A program made the translations under genes and the position numbers. From Sclerodactyla briareus (Eukaryota; Echinodermata; Holothuroidea; Dendrochirotida; Sclerodactylidae), in contig JAODTK010000112.1 of assembly GCA_026419785.1 (NCBI GenBank), forward strand, positions 1 to 64,000: a stretch of DNA of 64,000 nucleotides, written 5' to 3'. This document shows, one piece after another, positions 34,760 through 46,039 of the stretch (its first letter is position 1; the number at the start of each line of letters is the position of its first letter). The notes under the pieces are model-generated. The model was not told the DNA's origin. It ran no database searches and was given only the letters and a program-made list of their open reading frames with translations.

Positions 34760-35635
34760 ACTATCCACTGCAGCCCTTCCCATTGAACCTCTCTGTGTGA
34801 GTGGTTTGTTTACATACTCCTTGGAGCTCAGGGGACGTCCTGGTCTGTCGGCACTGAGGTGTCTGGGATACTGACAATTGGGGCATGGATGGGGGGGAGG
34901 GGGGGTGGTACAGGCAGTTCTGTGAGATATGTTATCACCTTGTGTTGGCTAGACTTCCGGCCATTGTGGATCCAAGTGTGTTTCCACTTTTCACTGCTAC
35001 AGGCCTAAGAGTTGTGCTGGATACACAAAGTTTTGTTGGGTACATGTAGCTAATGTACAGGCCTAGGAAAGAGATGAGTTAGTTGGGTTCTGGTGCTGGC
35101 ACGGATAGCGCCAATATTGAGGTTAATTTGTTAGACATGTCCCACGCTTTCAAAGGTTATGACAGGATGTTCAGGAAAGGTCAATTTAATGTAACAAACA
35201 TTAAATGTGGATTGGTGAAGACAGAACATGCAGGGTATTTGCTACAGGAATGTTGCCGTCCGCAGCTATCAAGACGTTTCGACTTGCCCTTTTTTTTTAT
35301 TGTGGGTGGGGTAGAAATTAAGAAGTGTGAATCATATGTTCATTTGGTGCTGCCTTACTCAGGACGACAAGGTGCATAGTTAATTCAAAAGCACTGTAAT
35401 TAAACAATGCCAAGCTTGGAAGTTTGTAGCTTTTGTTGTGAAAAATGTTGACTTTCTCATATGGGTTAAACGTAAAATTTTCGAATCCGCGTTCCCGCCA
35501 GCATTACATATGTGTGAGGCTTCTCACTGGCAGGGGTCCATATGGTGTTTAGAAAGCACTTATGATGTCTGGTAACGTTTTGTGTTGGATGTTCGGAAGT
35601 CAACCCCTAGCTTAATCTGTTTGGCAGAAGCGGGC
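34760..35635. other. Stretch without a recognised gene
   Basis: A G-run lies at 34888-34908. A 98-codon open frame (35083-35379, plus) has no family resemblance. Confidence 0.45.
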
Positions 35636-35637
35636 TT

Positions 35638-36420
35638 CATCCCGGAAAATGTCATTGTCTTGTCATGTCTAGTATAACCCATGTCACTCATGCATGCTCT
35701 CTCAAACAAGAGGACTTTATGCCCATTGGAGTGGTCACTCAGCCCAACCTCGAATGTAGAGTGGGATTTCACTAGAATGGAGTCAGTATACTCTAGAATG
35801 GGCTCGATTCCACTCCACTTGGAGTGAAATGCGCTTCTGAAATGAAGTGTGATCATCGTAACTCGTGCTCCTCTAGGAAAACTTGGAGTGGTCAGTCAGC
35901 ACAACTTTGTAGCCACTATTGGGAGTGAAGTTCAACTCTTTAATGGCAAAGATTTTTTACAATGGATTCGAATGAGTGATGTCACAACAAACGCACAACT
36001 TCAATATGAAAGTGAACACATCACTCTTTTGTTTTGGAGTGTTCGCCCATTCTTGGGAAATTCTCTAAGGGACAAACATACGTTTTAAGAATTAAAGGCA
36101 TATAAAGGGCCCTAGCTTACAGCCGTTGTCCGTCAATTGGGTGGACTCTGCTTCGTGTTCCTCTTCAATAAGGAGGTATCTCCTGTGGCAATTAATTTGA
36201 CATCGTTTCCTAAATTGAATGTGTTTCGTTCGTGTCCTGTTTCTCCGCGCTAATAGCATAATGCCGCTCATCTAGTTCTGTGTTTCCCCTGCGAATTGTA
36301 TGCGCGAGTCGCGATTCGCGTGCCTAGTAACTACCGACGCGACACGCACGCTTTTCTGGGAAATCATCCGTCGATTCGTCTATTCGCGCATTCGCGTGCC
36401 TAGTTAAAAGCCAGCTTGGA
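35638..36420 (+). repeat. Unclassified dispersed repeat X, copy 2
   Basis: It matches 13272-14085 in the order given there, from CCCGGAAA-TGTC and GTCTAGTATAA to CGCATTCGCGTGCCTAGT. The same dense GGAGTG/CACTCC words fill the 5' half. Divergence includes many short indels, so the copies are either old or noisy. Confidence 0.75.
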
Positions 36421-36429
36421 AGTGTGAGA

Positions 36430-39360
36430 ACACGCTCAAAGTCACAGGTTTTAAACTCAGAACAGGTTGGTTGGCAAATAATTGCTGGTGATAGGACCGA
36501 TCGAGGTCGAAAGACATGGTGAGTACGCATTTTACCGAAATGACCTGAAGTGGCCTCCTAAGAGAAATGTCTCATTGCATAAACGAAGAATGTACCTTCA
36601 GGCAACTTTGTGCTAATATGCTCTGCGCTCAAATGGAGCCAACGTTATGCAAAAAACATTATTTGGAGTATTTTGCTCACACGTTGGGAATGCGCATCTA
36701 GGATTCGGACGGACTCGTGTGACTATTGTTTTTCCAACAGGGACGTAAAGGCGCTATGGAGGGGAGAATGTTTACCAAATATGCACCAAGCCTCCGCAGG
36801 TCAAATTGGTCGCGAAACTTAGTACGGTTTTTAGTGCAAAATTAGGTCGACTGACGCCACAGTATTATGTGATGTGGGACCCTAGACCATGCTAAGGCCC
36901 ATAGATACGGATGTAGTGCTTCGGTTATGGATGTGATAATCGACGTTAGAGAAAAAAGAGAAACTTATAAAAGGGAAAGGGTTAGTGGAGGAAAAACTGT
37001 ATGTCGAGATGATAAGGACCGCCTCAACTATCGAACAACCCATGAATATGAGGACGCTGGACTGATGGAAGACATTCCATGGAGATGAATTGTGGTGATG
37101 CGGGCATCACTGCCGCATTGGTTCGCGCGGTTCTTTTGCCTCGGTGTTCGGATTCCATTTCCTTTGAATGTTTTTCTGATGCTACGGAAAACTGTATCTA
37201 TCTCTGCGAACCAATAGCAGCTCATTTAGGCCATTTTCATGGTGGGTACTCAGCCAGTTATGGTGATACCGCATCGGAAATCCGCCCGCACCTTTGAAAT
37301 CCTGATCTCAGAGTGGTATGCGACTGTTGAGTACGCGGAAGATGTGGCAATGTTCAGCAATGCCTCAATTATATCTCATCCATCATGAACGAATGTTTGG
37401 CAATCAGTACCCTATATGAATATAAAAATTTGGATGAATTTTTGGGAAAAATACGCCAAAAATTCGCGCTGGACTCGCTAACATTGTACATAATGTCTGG
37501 CAACTGGTGGACGAATTCCTGGCAGCATTATAAAATAGGCGGACTATATCTCAGGGATGCTAGTCGAGACACGGATAGGCCGAGAGGTGAGACCGAGACC
37601 GACCATTCGAAAATATTCGAGGACGGAGCGTCTGGACGACATCCCTGTATATATAAAATCTGAAACAACTTCATGGCTAAAAGTTGATCGCTCAGTTTTG
37701 AGAAAAAAAAAGAAAGAAAAAACAAAAAACCGTATGTGGGAGGACTTCCCAGAGCTGTTTGGGGTCACGCAGTCGCAGTCGACTCCGAGTCCCCCAATAG
37801 CTGAGCTTCTTGCGCGGCAACGGTAATAAGGATATAATTTGCATAGAACACGGAAGGCAGGATCAAGGTCGCAAGAGCTTTCTACTTAAAATAGGACGAT
37901 CACAAAATTATCCCACAGTGTTGTTAATTTATAGTACGTGTACGTCTCATTGTTTGTATACGCCCAGCACCCTTTGCAGTTGTGAATGTAAAAACCTCCA
38001 GGAGACACGATTATGGTAATTTACGTTAGGTCGTAAAACCTAATCAAAGCTTTGAGAAAATCGGAAATATATTCTTGCTAATCCCCTTCAGTCTTGCGAG
38101 TCGTGCTAAATGACGAATCATATTACGACAGACGCTATTACTGCATGTAGCAATTCTTCGGTAGAGAGATGAACCAACGCAATTTTTCAGGACGTTTCTC
38201 AGTTCTTGCCTCCTTGCCAAACCACACACAATAGACATAATTTCTCAGACAGAGCTATTAGTGTAGACTTTTAGGCCGCCCATTTAAGCCGTAGATCTAC
38301 AAAGACCAGGTTAGATATCACGTCACCGCAATATGTGACGGTGGGAGTGAATCCGTTTTGCAAATCCTTTCCTAAAAGTGAGCGGGCCCGGAAAAAGTAC
38401 CTTGATATAATGAAGGATACCGAATAAAAACTTGCACCTAAAAATGATTTGAAAATCAGTTGGGGAAAATAGCAGCAGATTACTCTGACAGATAGACGAA
38501 AGAGTATACTTCATAGCTCTGACACTTTTCCAAACTCCTCTCGTTCTTTAAAAAAAAAAAAGTTTTTATATAATTTATCCATTAAACCGGAATAATGTCG
38601 TGTATATATACACTCGACCAATAATGGACGGATTCCATTTGATCGAAAATGCAAGAAGAAGAAAACGCCACGCGATATACCGGAACTTTTACTTTGAGAT
38701 TGCACTGTACTGGGACGTTGTTCCTTCGTGACGTGACGTCATACAAACGACGCTGTCACTTGTTCGAAGTCGCTACCAAAACATACCTCTTGAACAAAGG
38801 AAAGTTGCAGGTCGAGCTGGATGCATCAATGCTCAGATATATTCAATTTCTATCCCCGTAACGCCGCACGCAACAATCACGACAGCAAAAGAATTGTTTT
38901 GGTATTCCCCAATGTGCCAATTCATGCCAGCTTTATCCTGTTTCATTTGGTTATTTCAATCCCACTACCTTTCAAAACTATAAGTCTCTTTGCCAATACT
39001 AATTACCCAGAGTAATCCCTATAATAGGCGTACAGGCTAGCACATGCCCGCGAAAAGATTTCAACCATAAAAAAGAAAAATAAGATAGAATCATGATCGG
39101 AACAGATGTTGAGGTAATTTCCTAAGAACGCAACATCAACGTATAGCGTACCTACTTTTCGAAATGGTTCAACATTATGTTTTTAATCGGCCCAATTCTC
39201 AGCGACTGGCCATTTTTTTTTATATCGTAACAATTATCGCCATTGTTTGTGCATCAACTATCCCAGAAAGAGAAATTGACACATTCCACAATTTTAGTTG
39301 CAGAAAATGTTCCTCTGTTCAGGAATTTTCCTCTAGTACTTTGTCTTCCTCCGTTATATC
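36430..39360. other. Stretch without a recognised gene
   Basis: An open segment at about 36875-37090 on the plus strand reads DVIIDVREKRETYKRERV and ends at TGA; it has a polar, protein-like composition but I cannot name it. Otherwise I see no exon or repeat of note. Confidence 0.4.
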
Positions 39361-39369
39361 TCTTCTTTC

Positions 39370-39717
39370 CCCGTAAGACCTTTCAAGGAAGGTGCGGTTC
39401 CTGAGGATTGAACGAAATCAAATGTTTTTTGCCTATTGTCAAGGAAGGTAGTCTTTCTCATTCTTGTAATCACAGACTAGTGAGTCTTACAAGTGTGGTT
39501 TGCAAAGTAATTAAATCAATTAGGATCATTCGGTAAATTAGTTCAATGAGTGTGTTCTGATTCGTGAGTCTCAACATGGCTTTAGAAAAACTCGTTCGTG
39601 CTTGACTAATCGACTGAATTTATGGAAGAGTGACCAAGTCTGTTGACTGCGGTAAAGCCTCTGAAATAATTTCGCTTTCCTTTCAAAAGCTCAAGGTGCC
39701 TCATAAACACATGTAAT
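39370..39717 (+). mobile_element. Non-LTR retrotransposon RT fragment
   Basis: Plus-strand pieces read SLTSVVCKVIKSI, then ESQHGFRKTRSCLTNRLN, then FQKLKVPHKHM. In animal LINE reverse transcriptases these correspond to the RPVSLTSV, QHGF-K-RSC-TNLL and AFD-VPH motifs, in that order. The pieces lie in different frames. Homology stops abruptly near 39717. The motif spelling is close to the LINE at 46-47.6 kb, so it may be the same or a sister family. Confidence 0.75.
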
Positions 39718-39939
39718 AGTTGTTTTAAACACATGTCATTTCGAACACACCTGTGTTCTTCTTCAGCATGATAACGAAAGTGAATCAAGTGTAATTACAA
39801 CCTATTATAAAAAGGTGCAACGAACTAGACTTGCCAGACGAACCAACCTATGATGCCCCCCGCTTGAGGCGAGAAGCGAATCACCCTATCATATTATATA
39901 TTTCACATGGGCGAACGAGGAGATTACTCCGTTTGGTGC

Positions 39940-41528
39940 TCAACATAACCTGCAGATCCACGGCACAGGGGCACTAAAATGTACAATGGCCCCTTCGTTC
40001 GCCAACTCTTCATGGAAAACTTGAAGAGAATTCCGAGCCCAAACTTTTCTCGTTCATCGAACAATCAACGATTCCACCCATCATCAAATTCACTGCAGAA
40101 TTTTTACACGACAGAGTCCACTTCCTTGACACCGCTGTGACGTTGGCAACCGGGTCCCTCAAACAGACTTGTGCCACAAAACCAACGGATAGCCCAATTC
40201 CTACTCCTGCAGTTGTCACTCCCACCCTCATGCACGAAGAACATTTCCCTACAGTCAAGCTCTTCGTCTGAAACGCATTTGCTCCTCAGATGTTGATTTC
40301 GAGTCTCGTGCCAACGAACTTTCGAAACATCTCCAAAAGAGGGCAGTATTTCCGGAGATCCATTGAAGAGGACATTGAAAAGGCTAGAACTTCGCGAATT
40401 AAACTCCTGACTACAAAACTCGCCAATCCAACACCAGAGTACCACTGTCTGTGATACCATCCTTCCCTCCCACCATTTACGCCACCTCATCCACGAGCAT
40501 TTGCTCCTCCTTTCAAGTCAGGAACGCCGTGTTCCCGAACCCCTCCCCAGTTTTGGCCTACAGCAGACCTCGGATCTACGTGACATCTATTCCAACGCCA
40601 AATTTTCGGAGCAAGCCGAACAAACAGACCTTGCGGCAGCCACCCTTGCCCATCCACGCCAACGTGCAAACTTGTCGATCGACACTTGTTTAAAATTTTT
40701 CCCCGCATATTTCCAATTCAACAGGATATTCATTGCGTCTCGACGAACTTTCTACCAATTTACTGTAACCTCTAAGTTCAGTACATCGGGGAAACGAAAA
40801 ACACCTGAGGGAGGGATCCAACACCGTCAGCCATCAAGACCACAGAATGATCAGCCGGTTGATATGCATTTTCCAACATGGTCGTCACTCTATTTAAGCC
40901 TTAGAGTGATTGGCATCGTCCATTACCCAATTGGTCCCATGAATCCCGCAAAGCGAAGAAAATTACTGGGAATTGCACCTGAAAACGACTACACATTTGG
41001 TTGAACATTCGAACGACCTATCATCACAAAATAATGGTGAAGTAATGGTAACCATCGGCAACCCCCCCCTATTTTGCATACGAAATCATCAGGCGCAAAT
41101 TGGCCTTTATTAGTCATGGTCCTTTAAGGATTGATCTCCTGCAATCACTTAGGCGCAAATGGCCGCCCCCATATAATCCTAGAGGATTATCCCCTGTCAA
41201 CGGTATAGTGCCAAAATTGGGCCGTCCATAGTAATTCCTCGGAAAGGAGGATTATCCCCGGTAAATCAGCGAAACATAATTAGGCCTCACGACCAGGGTT
41301 CCTACGGCCCTATAGAAGGGGGGGGCGGGAGGGTCTCAGCAGTCCTTCTCTTCGAGTTAGAACTTCGGTGATCACGACGATGAATTAGGATTGTCTCGAA
41401 AGCTCTGCATCACCAAAATATATCGGCTGTTTGTACTCAACAGTTCTTGCTAGCTCATCGCATTGGCCATATCATTCGAGATCCAGCCTTCATTTAGTGC
41501 ATTGTGTTTACAGTTTTTGCCTCTTGTT
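39940..41528 (+). mobile_element. Penelope-like element copy B, RT fragment, GIY-YIG endonuclease and 3' UTR
   Basis: The start gives MAPSFAN in a frame followed by FIEQS, IKFTAEFLHDRVHFLDTAV and, after shifts, RLKRICSSDVDFESRANEL, which belong to the C-terminal half of the Penelope-type RT. The GIY-YIG part gives QYIGETKNT at about 40778-40804 and then a DQPV-x-x-HF segment. The tail KRRKLLGIAPENDYTF ends at 41003. The 3' UTR matches copy A as far as TTTTGCCTCTTG (41528), which marks the element's end. No full RT is left; the frame shifts about every 100-200 bases. Confidence 0.85.
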
Positions 41529-41669
41529 GCGCCAGGGTTGTGGATTTGGGAAGGGTGTAGAAAATACCTATCTGGTGTTAGTCAGAAAGGGTTTAGCAGT
41601 GATCAGAACGGGGGTGAAATAAAAGCCTATAGGGACGACCTCTTATCCTAGGAAAGAACCAACCGAGTA

Positions 41670-42300
41670 CTCGAATCCCGCTTGTGGTTGATTTCAACCC
41701 CAATCTCGAACCTATAATCCGCACTTTGCTGGACGACTTCTCGTTTCTCAAGGAGGATCCAGCCCTGCGTGACCTATTTCTGGACCCCCCTATTTGTGGC
41801 CCAGCTCAACCAGCTAACCTAAAAAGCCTCCTCACATCCTTATACTCCAGGAATGACAATGCTAAAGGCAACCGAGCCTGCAACAAACCACGATGTCAAT
41901 TTTTTATAATTTTATTTATAATTAATGACAGCTAGCAACATTCAGATTCCTAACACTCACTGACAATCTCCCCGCCAAGTTTTACGTGCGACTCCAACAA
42001 GGTTGATGTATGTGCTTTGCAATGCGTGTAATTACGGCACTTACTTTGGAGAGACCGGGACCAAATTCCGCTTAAGGCTAAATACCCACAAAAAGTCGTA
42101 AGAGACAAGCCAAGGGTTCCCGGTCGCTGAACAGTTCATTTAACTACCACTCCCTGCTTATCTTAGATGTGTAATTCTGGCCTCAGTTTTACAAGTAGTG
42201 GACACCGTGAACGTGTGGAGGTTCTTGGAGTTGCGACTAAAATCTCACGTGACATGCTTCAACAGAGATATGGGTCAATGAAACCATCACGAGTTCTTTA
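41670..42300 (+). mobile_element. Second, different Penelope-like element, linker and GIY-YIG part
   Basis: An open segment reads VVDFNPNLEPIIRTLLDDF, then PANLKSLLTSLYS and NRACNKPRCQ, which is the Penelope-type region with the Cys-x-x-x-x-Cys word before the endonuclease. At 42018-42099 CNACNYGTYFGETGTKFRLR contains the GIY-YIG core in the form GTYFGET and the following catalytic-type Arg. The family differs from copies A and B. Stops and shifts follow, so it is dead. It lies head to tail with copy B, with about 140 bases between. Confidence 0.8.
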
Positions 42301-42361
42301 GGGGAATTCAGATTGCGTCAATAGTGACCATGTGCTATAATCAATATTCGAGGGTATACGA

Positions 42362-42880
42362 ATGCTTTTCCGTTTGTGCTTTGCGTGTCACTTTGGTATC
42401 GTCTTCTTCTTCAGCTCCTGTCATTACTGACTGACTGGCTGCCACTTGAACGCATTTTCTTGTCATCTTCTCCGCGCAGCCTCTGTTCGAGCTAGATGTT
42501 TTGCTGCACGAGGCCCACCCGTAATTCCCTGATGTGTCATACACTGTTCTTTGGACGTCGACCTCTGTATCTTCGACCATACCCTCTATTTTTGAAGAGT
42601 TTAGTTCCTGCCCACTTCCTCTGAGAATTTGGCCAAGGTAAGTGAGCTTCCTTCTGACAACTTCTCCAAAGCAACTGTCGTTTGACTCTGAGTTCCCTAA
42701 GATGGATTCGGATTGTCCTTTTTTCTTTCTAACGGAATTTCATCATTCGTCTCCAGATCCACAATTTCAGCAGCAAGCAGCAGGTTCTCTTTTAGTCAGA
42801 ATCGAACCCTCCGAGCCATACAGAGGCACACTCCACGCCAGGATCTTAACAAACTCATTTTAGCTCTGTTGGGAGGTTGC
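42362..42880 (-). mobile_element. Non-LTR retrotransposon C-terminal fragment, inverted
   Basis: The minus strand gives VKILAWSVPLYGSEGSIL, later RRKLTYLGQILRGSGQ and then YRGRRPKN. The order W-x-x-x-LYG-E, L-Y-GHI-RG, GRP is typical of the C-terminal end of RT proteins of several LINE types. The class cannot be settled from this. A 79-codon minus-strand open frame inside it is a frame-shifted by-product. Confidence 0.7.
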
Positions 42881-43187
42881 CATCATTCCAGAGTTCCACG
42901 GTTGTACTTCTGTTATTGATGAATAAGCATAGATGAGATATAATGCCATGCTGTACTGTAGCGTTAGTCCTCTCTCCCTATCCAGTTATTCAAAAGATCA
43001 ATACCGCATCGCAGAGAGACGTTAGCTGTGGACTAATGCAGCAGATAGATTAAGAAGCGGCGCCGGGGAACAGGTATCAAGAGCGTGGTAAAGACTCCAT
43101 AACAGCACGTCCGCGTTTAAAAGTCCTTGGTGAGTCACTTTGAGAAAGAACATGGCTGCTGTCGTCACACTAACAGCTGCATTGTGG

Positions 43188-43200
43188 GGCTATATAAGGA
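43188..43200 (+). promoter_or_regulatory. Possible TATA box
   Basis: GGGGCTATATAAGGAGAAG has a consensus core TATATAAG with GC-rich flanks. A second candidate, TATAAAAAG, lies at 43967-43975. No gene start is recognised downstream of either. Confidence 0.2.
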
Positions 43201-44714
43201 GAAGAGATAGGCCCCTCGAGACACCCCCTCTCTGTGACAATTACCCCCAAACCATTCCTTAGACAAAATCTCTCGGTATGCACCAGTATGAGGCCTACTT
43301 GCAATCCTATTCTCCTGACGAGCTGGTGATAACTTATTGAGCTAATGGCTTGACTTAGGACATACCAAATAACAAACGTTATACAGTAGGTGCAAAAATC
43401 ATGCCCTATGTTAAGGAAGCACAGACATACTCGATCACTTCCACAGAATGTGACTTTGGTCCAGTTGGGTTTACTTGTCCTTCGATTTCCCCCAGAAACT
43501 GTGATTTCGCTATCCGCATCAACTCTGAAGCTTGACATTGCCCATAAGCTTTCCGACACTACAACAACAACCAGTTCTGGTAAACTCTTGCATAAATAAA
43601 TTTTGTTTCGACAATCGTACTCCACGTGTTGTCTGTTATCTAATCATGAAGACCGTACTATTGCTATTGCTGTTATCATTAAATCCACCCAAATGATTTT
43701 CCTGCCGTTATAGCACCCATGCCATAATCTTGCCGATGATTGCATACCTCTTAAACCGGCTGAACCATCAATTAATCATTACAGTAACATGCTCCAGCAA
43801 GACCTAGATAAATTTCAAGTGGGAGTAAGACCCGGCAAGATCTGAGATAAATGCAATCAAATATGATCAAAATGGGTTATAACCAATAGACGCGAGTTTG
43901 TCTCATTCCATTTTCCATGAATATTGAATCTTGATCTGGTGAAAGAGCAACCCAGCTAGGGGTGACTATAAAAAGTTCTCATGAGCTCTCTAAGACAGCT
44001 AGAGAGCCGGCGGTTCAGGCAGAGTGGGTGCTATTGAAGAAGGACGTCGGGGAAGGATAAGGTAAGAAGAGTGTTGGAGACTCGATGGTCCGGTATGTTT
44101 GATCGTGAGTTAGTCTTGTTGATGAGCCGAAGTGTACCAACCGTGTCTGCCTCCGAAGCATGATTGTCTGGAAGATATAAGTGCGAGGGTGAACAGGTGG
44201 GGGACGAGGATGGTGCTTGTCGAATAGCGAACATAATATCTCCAGGTGACGCCAGGTACCTCGATCCAGTTTTGGGGGGGAAAAAAAATTGTTTTGGCAG
44301 GTAGAGTCTACTAGTCTAAAGTCGCGATTTGTGGTATTCTCCTCAAGTTTGGCAGTCAAGTTAGTGATGGAAAGATGTGGGTCTCAACAGGTGGTTGAGT
44401 TGGATTTCGCTGGGGAGGGCAAGGCAGTTTATGGACGTTTCGTGTTTCTGGGGAAGGAGGAAACTTTTCGCTAAGGATGGTCTTTCCACCTTGATACAGG
44501 GCTTTATTATTAGGCAAGTTGGGTTAATTTCTGTTTGGAAGGGTTGTTAACTATTCGGGAACGAGGGTCAGGTTACTACTGAAGGGTTGTGAACGTAGTC
44601 CACGCAGTGGTACCTAGGCTGGGCAAGGATACTATTAGCGATAAACACTTAGCGAGCCTGCTTTTTCTGAGCTAATGTTCGAGGTTATTAGTAACAAATC
44701 GTCCCCCTGCTTCC

Positions 44715-45560
44715 GCGTACTGACGAATCTGCATTTGTGTCGATTTTGACTACATGATTTCTGCTATTTTGTGGGTGTAGAATCTAATGGCGTGGGTCTG
44801 TGAATTCCCAAAAAACCGAAGGTTTCGACATAATCCCCAATCGTTTTCTTGACGAATTCCTTTTTTCTGTGTTTTGTGGAAATTCCAATCCGCGTAGTGC
44901 CGAATGTAAGATTCGTCAAAATGCTGGTGTGAAGTCAATGGTTATAAACAGTCAGTGGAGAAACAATGGAAAAAAAATCTCTAGTGACGAATGTTTTCCG
45001 CACATGTGACCAATCTGTCACTACATGGCCATTTCCCCATGTCGCGTAGTGACGAATGTAGGATTCGTCAATACGTTATGCAAAGTCAATGGCACGACTA
45101 TCATAACAGTCAGACGAAAACAATGGGGAAAAAAATCGCGTAGTGACGAATGTGTTCCGCACGTGTGACGAATCTGTCACTACATGGCATTTCCCCATGT
45201 CGCGTAGTGACGAATGTGTGACGAATCTGTCACTACATGGCCATTTCCCATGTCGCGTAGTGACGAATGTAGGATTCGTCAATACGTTATGCAAAGTCAA
45301 TGGCACGACTATCATAACAGTCAGACGAAAACAATGGGGAAAAAAATCGCGTAGTGACGAAAAAAAAAAACAAAATGTGTTTTCCGCACGTGTGACGAAT
45401 CTGTCACTACATGGCCATTTCCCCATGTCGCGTAGTGACGAATGTAGGATTCGTCAATACGTTATGCAAAGTCAATGGCACGACTATCATAACAGTAAGT
45501 GGAACCATGGAAAAAAATTCGCGTAGTGACGAATGTGTGACGAATCTGTACTACATTGGA
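44715..45560 (+). repeat. TGACGAAT satellite, about four units of 150-210 bp
   Basis: The word GTAGTGACGAATGTAGGATT followed by CGTC occurs at about 45045, 45257 and 45430, with a degenerate copy at 44896. Each unit continues with CAATACGTTATGCAAAGTCA, TGGCACGACTATCATAACAG, CAATGGGGAAAAAAATCGCG and CTGTCACTACATGG. TGACGAAT and ATTCGTCA face each other, so each unit can form an 8-bp hairpin. One unit has an added A-run at 45361-45370. Single words continue to 45785. Confidence 0.9.
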
Positions 45561-46039
45561 ATATTTCCATTTTGTCTTTTGAGCATAATATAATATGGAA
45601 ATGGTTCTTTTCATCGCCAAAAGTGGTGCTTAGCAGCGAAATATAACATGTTTTCTTAAGCTCGGACCCACGTATGAGAAAAGTACCATTGCTTTCGATA
45701 CGACCATTTCAAATCCTGAAATCTTTAAACCGCGATTTCTCGAACCGACTTTTTGCACATTCGTCACTACGCGAAAATGGGGACGAAATGTGATAGGTTC
45801 CAGATTCCAGTAACGCACGCCTGACGTCGTTGGAGTCATGGCTACACAGAAAAATTTCACCCCGAGTCACGTTCCAGGTTATGTTACTGTATGGGCAAGA
45901 TCGGAAATGATACTCTCCTTTGCAATTATGGTCAATAGTCATGCACAGATATTGTGTTAGTTTACGTCAATTCTGTTTGATGTGAAATTCCGCCCAATGC
46001 TTCAGGTATTCCCAAATCCCTAATAGTTGGTGTTGTTAT

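Noticed and set aside
43170-43625. 151-codon minus-strand open frame
   Set aside because: No recognisable motif, a run of valines from a simple repeat, and no supporting exon structure.
45143-45526. 127-codon open frame across the TGACGAAT satellite
   Set aside because: The peptide simply repeats with the satellite unit and has no other support.
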